Source of the DNA: Hirudo medicinalis
Lineage: Eukaryota; Annelida; Clitellata; Hirudinida; Hirudinidae
Length of the DNA stretch: 64,000 nucleotides
Direction of reading: 5' to 3'
Assembly: GCA_011800805.1 (NCBI GenBank)
Contig: MPNW01000016.1
Coordinates: 108,435-172,434 of the forward strand
The notes beneath the pieces are model-generated. The model saw nothing but the letters and a program-made list of their open reading frames with translations. It made no database searches and was not told the origin of the DNA. How positions within the stretch are numbered: position 1 is the stretch's first letter; every line of letters starts with the position of its first letter. Positions 57,546 to 64,000 of the stretch are shown in pieces. The translations under genes were made by a program, and so were the position numbers.

Positions 57546-59636
57546 TGAAACCAGCACGTGATGATCTTCACCAAACGAACTTAGATGTTCACCTGCTTCA
57601 GACGTTGCCAGTTGTTTTATTTTGAGTTTGTCGTTCGAAGCCTTTCCGTCGAATCGTTATCATTGCAACAAAACCAGAGTGCTGCTCATCCTGCACATAA
57701 ATTATGTTAATTTCTTGTTTGATGATGAGTGTATTTTGATCTTCAGTGTTTAATTATGCAAACGGATGCTTCATGAATTACGGACTTTATGAGCCAGTTC
57801 TTGCGTCACAGCTCCGCTTATTTTCTACCTTAGTGTGACCTTCGTTGGCGATGTTTCTATTCAATGTCTTTGTTGACCCACGCAAGGCAAAATGCACTTC
57901 AAGACTTTATCATGCACATTGTTGACATTTGTTTCTGAGGACATAAAATTACTAGTCGCTGCTCACTGAAAGAAAAGTCTTTAGGAAGGTGTGCTGTACA
58001 AAAGCAGAACATCTACACACTCTTGGATGTTTGTGTTATTTATTTCAACCCGTCTGTCTCACTGAGCCCTCTTCCTAGGCAAGTCATTCCATGTTTAGTG
58101 ATTTCTAAATTATTTGCGTTGTTTGTGTGCAAGTCTGCTTATTCCACCTCGTGAAGCGACATCCATCCTTCAATTTCACCAACCAATCGGTCAAGTTACC
58201 TACTGGTTAAGTTACCTACCTTATTTCACATTTGATGTTGCCCGCCTGTTTATTCGTTAAAGTTAAGTTGGTTGCTCATCATACTTTCGCTGTGATGTTT
58301 TCGAATATGACAATAGGATGCTTAGCTGTAAGTACATTTTGCTCCCACCTTCGTGACGAATCAAAATGATGATGACTTTTAAAAATAATATTGCAGGTTG
58401 TTAATGTGCTCGACTGACCAATAATAAAAGTGACTGGTTATCGATGAATAATAAATGATAAAGTTAGAAACATTAAATTTGTATCGGTGTGGAAGATTCG
58501 AAGTGCATAACCTGATAACGGAGGGTTCGGGATTATAACGCGATATCCGTTGAGAAGAACAACGTTTGTATTTATTATTTCAAAGTGTTTGTTGCAAAAA
58601 CAGACTTTCTTTCAAAAATGTTTCTATTTTCAATATGAAGTGGAATAAAATCCACTGTTCACGCTGATGATATGAATTGCAGAACGACAAAAATAATAAT
58701 ATGTGCATGTAGTCATTAAGAACAAGCTGAAATGGTAATTCTCAAATCAGAAAGTAACCGTGCGGCATGTTGAAGCAGATGTGCGTTTAGCAGTAGGGGT
58801 GTGATAACTTCAGCAATTGACAATTTGACATCGGAATGACGGCAAAGGGGCCGTTCATAAATGACGCCTTTCTATTTAATCTGACTTTCATCAAACGGTA
58901 ACACATTTCACTTTGCCCAAATCAGTCCTATTGCAACAGGAATCCTAGGAATAATTTCGTTCGGGAATTTTCTTATTATCTTTAAAATGGCTTCGACATT
59001 TACGATCCTCGTAAAATAATTGGAAAAATATAAATCACGACATTCTCGGACGTCATGGATGCATGGGGTAGTTTCAATAATATTCCTTCTCGAATCTTAA
59101 TTGTTGGAATTGTTGTTCCAAATAACTTCTTATAATTAATTATTTCTTCAAATACGGGGAATAATGATTAAATGTAATTAGGGCACTATTCTCTGAAATT
59201 CTTTCGCTGCGTCGTAAAACTCCACTGCTAAACCCACGGAAGAATGAAGAATATAGACATCGCGTCCGATGCTCAATTGGGACCTTATTCATCTTTCGTT
59301 TGAGCTGTTGCGTCTTTCATCGATGACGTAAATGCTTTAAAGACCTCATTAATCATAAATGAAGTGTTCGTTCAACCAACATTCGAGTGTACTTTCCAGT
59401 TTGAAATCTTGCAAAGTGAGGAGCAATTTTCATTGCAAGTGTTGTGCATTTCAACATCCTCCCTGCCTTCCCACGGGGTTCATCGCCTTTTCGCGTCTCG
59501 CGGTCGAAAACTGCCGACGATTATAAGATCGTTTTTACGTAACAAAAAAGTCAAGCAGAATTAAAAAGATGAAACTTGATTCTGCATAATTTCAGTTGCT
59601 TAAAAATAGAATAAAAACTAAAATTAAATTTAAAAA
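57546..59636. other. Intergenic: 3' UTR of the L1-family gene and upstream flank of the SUEL gene
   Basis: No exon is supported. Candidate AATAAA-type signals occur near 58427 and 58645. A plus-strand ORF at 59364-59564 has no recognisable domain and was not called. Confidence 0.5.
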
Positions 59637-62600
59637 ATGGCAAGTTCGATGTTGATGATAATTTTTTGGTTGGAAACTATCGCTTGCACTTCACAACAAG
59701 GTGAGCACGATTGGAAATACTTTTTTTTTTAAATATGACGAAATATTTACAAGAGCCCCACGTTTGACTTGACGTTTAAAAATCACAAACTTCGTTGCCA
59801 CTAGTTTTATTATAGAACAATATAATGATTCATTATATATATTCATTCAATTTAATGATTCATTCCATTTACTGCCACGTTATTTTAGTTTCTGTGCATT
59901 TGTCGAAATAGATAATAAGTAAGAATCACAGAAAGATAAGTCATGCTCCTCTATCTTTTCTGAAGCGACGCAGCAGTTCATACTGCACGCTTGACTTGGT
60001 GCTGAATCATGCGTCCTAATTGACTTGAAATGCACCTTCAGTTTCTCTTATTTTCGCTCAATCGCCCACTCCGGCTTGGAGCGTTGCCGCTTGGAACTGC
60101 ATTGAAATCTGAGTCTTGGAAGTAATTGGAGGTTTATTGAGTCATAACAAAACCTCTCACGGAAGAAACCAATTGAGTGTCATTTGTTACGTTCCTCTTA
60201 CCCTATCTTACGAAGCAGAACATCGCAGAAGGAAATAATGCATTCGAAGAATTTTTAACGATGGAATTAAACTTTTGATTCCACCAGCAGAATTCGGAAC
60301 GTCAGATGAGTCGGAGAAACGACACGTGACTTCCATCTGCCACACGGAATTCTTTGCAGTCAGGTGTGGCCTCAACGAGATGTTGGTGGTTCTCAGGGCT
60401 TATTACGGACGAATGCGCATCAACAGGTGCGTCAGGGAAAACTTCGGTTACATCGGTTGCTCCGATGACGTCACATCGGCCATGGACGAGTTTTGTTCCG
60501 GAAGAAGAAGCTGCAACGTGAGGGTTCTTGATGACACCTTCTCGGACTCTCCACCTTGTCACGAGGACCTCAATTCCTACCTGGAAGTCGAGTTCCAGTG
60601 CCTCAAAGGTAATAAATAAATAAATAATTGATTTCTTCCAATCATTCTTTGTTCTGCTAAACGCTCTCTCGAGGCTGGGATGGACACAATAAGATAAATC
60701 GTTTGTCTGTATACATCTTTATGTTCTTGTGAACCGCTTGAGAAACAAATAACAACAGTGGCTTATTTCCTTACTGGCAATACAAGATTTCCTGCTGGCA
60801 ATCTTTCAGAAGACGAATCTCCTCAAATTTTAACTTCAACTCCTCATTGTTGACTCATCCATCTACCATTAAACACATCAGCTCTTCTCAATTTAATCAA
60901 TTAAATCAACATTTAAATCAATTATCCATTGAATCACAAATATTCATATTTTAAAGTAAGCGTTTGGCCCTAATAATATTTAATAATTTTACCTTTAAGA
61001 CAAAAGTCAAATAATAATAATAATAATAACAATAATAATAATAACAACAACAACAAGAATTATTAACTTGCGCATCTGTTAGGCTAAATGTGCTCTCCAA
61101 ATAGCTGTTTTTCAATACTTTCGGAAACCAATTTAACGACTTCGACAATTTCAATGAATTCGTGTACGATTATTGGATGCACACGAGTGACAACAGCAGT
61201 AGGAGAATCATATTTAATTGACTTTCCTGATGACTGAAATCAATGACTCATTCCGTTGTCATCTCGAGCCATGACATTCAATAAATATTTGAATCGATTT
61301 ATATATTTATATTTATTATTCAGTTTATATATTGCGATTATTTTATGGTCGAGAAAATAAATGATTTTTAAAAAAAACGCGGTCTTCAAACAACGTTTCA
61401 ACAGGCGAGAGATTTGAAGACGTACGTTTGAAACGAATAAGGTAAAGCTAAAAGTGGATTTAATAAATTATAATTTGTTTCCAAGCGTTTTAGCAACAAA
61501 AGTAACTAAATATTTGCTTGTTGCTTCATAATAATTTTAATATTATTTAAATTAAAAACAAATTTATTAGAGTATAAATATTAATCACTTATTTAATCCG
61601 TGTTTGTTTCTTCTTGCAGTTCTTATGCCCTCCCTAGGCGACTGTCAAACAAACTTTGATTTGATCTTTGACCCATCATCAGCTGCTGTCCACGTAGCAT
61701 CTCCTTCATTCCTCTTTCCCTCCGAGAACCAATGCCCTCAGGGGTCAAATCCCGTGACCTCTTGGATCTTCAGATGTCGACCAGGTCAACGAATCAAGGT
61801 CACATTGACTGACTTCACCTTTTCCAAGAGGAACAACTCCTGGCAAATTGTTGGTAACAGGTCTACGGCAGTTCATTCCTGCCTTCGTGAATATGCCTCA
61901 ATATCAGACAAACAGGATCCGACCAACCAGATCTCCATCTGTGGACCTTCAATTAACAGGCAAACATCAATTATCTTAACCTTCTCCAACTATCTGAGGC
62001 TGGAGTTGAACCATCAGACTTTTGATCTCAGCAAGGGGAGATGGTCTCCTTTCGTTTTGAGGATTGAAAGTGAGCAAAGTCACCGCCAGACAATAGCAAT
62101 AATAATAACACTTATGATAACGATAATAACAACACTTGATGATGATGGTGGTGGTGATGACGATGATGATGACGATGACGATGATGATGATGATGGTTAT
62201 CGAATTCATCAACTGTTCAATCAGCAGCGGGATGTCCAGATGAAGAGCCACCTGTAGGCGGTTGGGTGATGAGGAGTGAACATTCACTCATCCAAGGATG
62301 CAATCACTCCATGCTCACCTGGAGACTGGACTGTGTTTCCAAGGAATGGAGGGGAACCAAGATGAACTGCTCCACAGTCAAGATCAATAGAGGTGTGTTT
62401 CGGCTGGCTTTGTGGGTGAGTGCTTTGTTGGCCTTAAGTTTCTTGAGTTGACCTTCTGAAGTTGGGCGGGATGGACAAAAAATGAATTGCTGGATTTAAG
62501 TACTTTTTTCAAGTTCCTGCCGACGCTTTAGAAATGAATTATTAAAAAATAAAATTTATTTTCGATTCTGGTTGAAGTTAGTTCTTATTAATTCCAGTAA

Positions 62601-63412
62601 CTGAACATCTCGTCGAAGATCACCTGGAAACATTCGTCGTTTCGCTCGGTCTGACTTTTTTGCTTAAGCATGTGTGCTTTACAAGTTATAAACTCATGTA
62701 CATACATCATTCACATACATTCACATGAGACGCAATTATTATGAGTGACTTAATAGTTTAAATGGCATCAACTTACCTCCATCTTGAAACAGGTATCCTG
62801 ATTGCTGCTGCCTCCTTCTCAGCATCCTTCATTTGTCTCGTGGTGCTACTGACTAGGAAGATCAAACAACTCAAGAGGTTGTATGTGTGCGTTTGTGAGT
62901 ATGTGCGTATGTGCTAATCACCTTATTAATCTATCGCTTAATGATGGCGAGAATTTTGTGATATTATATTTATCTTATGTATTGACTTCTTCAGGTCTAA
63001 ACATTTATTTATTTACCCCCCCAAGCGCATTGGTTTGTAATCTATTTCGGTGCTCCTTGAATAACTGGTGCCATCATCCGACTTTTGTACATGGGTACAA
63101 AGAGGCTGGACTTTAATAAAACAAAAAGGAAACAAAAAAAGATCAGATGATGTCCTTGGTAAACTCTTTAGACAAGGGTGGACATGCCCATCCCATAGTT
63201 AACATAGCCCTTCCCATTTTTTTTTCTATAAAGATTTATAAAGAAATCTGGTCCAAGCTTCCTGCTTGGTTTATAGTTTCATGACGTTTTTGTTTGTTTG
63301 CAGACAACACGACGTTTTGTTTGTTTGTTTGTTTGTTTGCAGACAACACGACGTGAGAAGGAGACATTCCCTCGACATCGCATCCACGATTTGCCAACAT
63401 TTGAGTTACTAA
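59637..63412 (+). CDS. SUEL lectin - CUB-like - sushi-like single-pass membrane protein
   Basis: Six exons (59637-59700, 60291-60608, 61620-62069, 62228-62392, 62793-62877, 63343-63412) give 383 aa. Residues 1-18 are a signal peptide (MASSMLMIIFWLETIACTS). Residues 22-127 are a SUEL/galactose-binding lectin domain: YYGRMRINRC, then DEFCSGRRSCNVRVLDD, CHEDLNSYLEVEFQC. Residues 128-277 look like a diverged CUB domain (WIFRCRPGQRIKVTLTDFTF, then LTFSNYLRLEL). Residues 278-332 are a small sushi/CCP-like module (GCPDEEPPVGGWVMRSEHS, then TWRLDCVSKEWRG, NCS). TM is about 334-353 (ILIAAASFSASFICLVVLLT), followed by a 30-residue basic tail. The domain series suggests a surface receptor that binds carbohydrate or protein. 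I cannot name an orthologue with confidence; EVA-1-like SUEL receptors are the nearest idea. The last intron has duplicated acceptors. Confidence 0.8.
61015..61058. repeat. AAT/AAC microsatellite
   Basis: A short AAT-rich run in intron 2 of the SUEL gene. Confidence 0.85.
62137..62196. repeat. GAT/GAC microsatellite
   Basis: GAT-rich run in the intron between exons 3 and 4 of the SUEL gene. If read through from exon 3 it would give a poly-Asp stretch, but the GTGAGC donor at 62070 and the exon 4 acceptor argue that it is spliced out. Confidence 0.85.
63296..63351 (+). repeat. Tandem duplication of a splice acceptor (TTTG)n CAGACAACACGACGT
   Basis: The block gtttgcagACAACACGACGT occurs twice, with cag ending at 63303 and again at 63342, separated by a TTTG run. 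The acceptors are 39 nt apart, so both keep the SUEL gene frame. Confidence 0.85.
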
Positions 63413-64000
63413 AAGATGAATTGATTCGGTGTTGAAAATGAAAATGCTATTATTTAATTTCTAGTTGTTTCTAGAGAAATATTTGTTTATTAATGTTAAT
63501 GTTATGTCGTAGCGGCAGAGAATATTTAATTTTTGTTTGAAATAATTAACGTGATAAATCTATTTGAACAATTTAATTTAATTCAATTCAATTCAATTAA
63601 TTTAAATAGCATATATAAATGGTTACACAACGGTTGAGATGATCCAAATCCTAATTCCGGGTCGTTGTGAATTGAGCGCAATAATACAGGACCGGTCATT
63701 CGGACACAGACGTTCTTTTGATCACAATTTTGTTATTACGCACCATATTTACACACCATTATTGCTACGGTGAGTAAATTTGTTAGTTTTGAGGAAATAT
63801 TAATTTCATTGAGTGTTGACAGAAACTTTCTATAATCTAATCAAGAAGCCGAAAATGTAAACTGTATCATATATATATTATATTGTAATAAACGACGGGG
63901 CTTAATTTATGCCGAGTTTATTGTTGGGATGTTCCAGCAAATATTCAGTTATCAACTGAGTGGTATTAACTGTAAATACCACGCTTACGCAATAATCCTG
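63413..64000. other. 3' flank of the SUEL gene
   Basis: AT-rich and non-coding. A canonical AATAAA at 63887-63892 could be the gene's poly(A) signal. Nothing else is seen up to the window edge. Confidence 0.45.

Noticed and set aside
61604..62257. Reading SUEL-gene exon 3 through to a poly-Asp run
   Set aside because: A good GTGAGC donor at 62070 and an in-phase acceptor at 62227 remove the GAT repeat and yield a sensible domain border.

Overview
The window is animal nuclear DNA. It is AT-rich with short GT-AG introns (two of them GC-AG) and is scattered with AAT/GAT microsatellites and decayed non-LTR retrotransposons. The gene set is an axonemal dynein, an L1-type adhesion molecule, ALDH16A1, DDX23, an SNM1B/Apollo relative, IQCJ-SCHIP1 and a SUEL lectin. 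Gene density, intron size and protein similarity suggest an invertebrate, probably a lophotrochozoan such as an annelid. That taxonomic guess is inference. There are no operons, CRISPR arrays or recognisable structural RNA genes.

Layout, left to right: (1) 460-2486 +, an IQCJ-SCHIP1 (schwannomin-interacting protein) homologue that may begin left of the window; (2) 3060-4556 -, a four-exon gene I do not recognise, convergent with SCHIP1; (3) about 4985-6262 +, a broken CR1/L2-like LINE; (4) 6924 to about 29073 -, an axonemal dynein heavy chain (inner-arm single-headed type, most like DNAH3) in dozens of exons, running from tail and linker through AAA1-AAA6 and the stalk to the C-terminus; (5) 29392-33210 +, ALDH16A1 in 14 exons, head-to-head with the dynein across about 320 bp; (6) 35336-37767 +, a two-exon SNM1B/Apollo-family protein that has lost most metal ligands; (7) 39791-42730 -, the spliceosomal helicase DDX23/PRP28; (8) 42731-46435, a gene-poor stretch holding an inverted-repeat pair about 1.2 kb apart; (9) 46436-57545 +, an L1CAM/neuroglian-family gene of 24 exons per transcript (6 Ig, 5 FN3, TM, cytoplasmic tail) with an intronic antisense LINE; (10) 59637-63412 +, a small type I membrane protein with SUEL lectin, CUB-like and sushi-like modules.

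Most striking observations: in the L1-family gene, two tandem homologous exons (46776-46881 and 47023-47125) each encode the N-terminal half of Ig1. Both have the same 1-to-2 phase, so including both would break the frame. This is a Dscam-like mutually exclusive half-Ig arrangement. The Apollo homologue keeps the fold and spacing exactly but carries Tyr33, Gln36, Tyr99 and Asn120 where metal ligands are expected, so it looks like a pseudo-nuclease. Also notable are a splice acceptor directly abutting a roughly 370-bp AAT microsatellite, a duplicated in-frame splice acceptor in the SUEL gene, loss of the ankyrin-binding FIGQY motif, and the retained catalytic Cys in ALDH16A1.

The genes do not form one pathway; this is an ordinary stretch of animal chromosome. 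For the L1-family gene, ALDH16A1, DDX23, the Apollo-like gene, the SUEL gene and the unknown gene, exon phases were checked by hand and every spliced CDS sums to a multiple of three. The dynein was read by protein similarity, and not all of its exon junctions were resolved.
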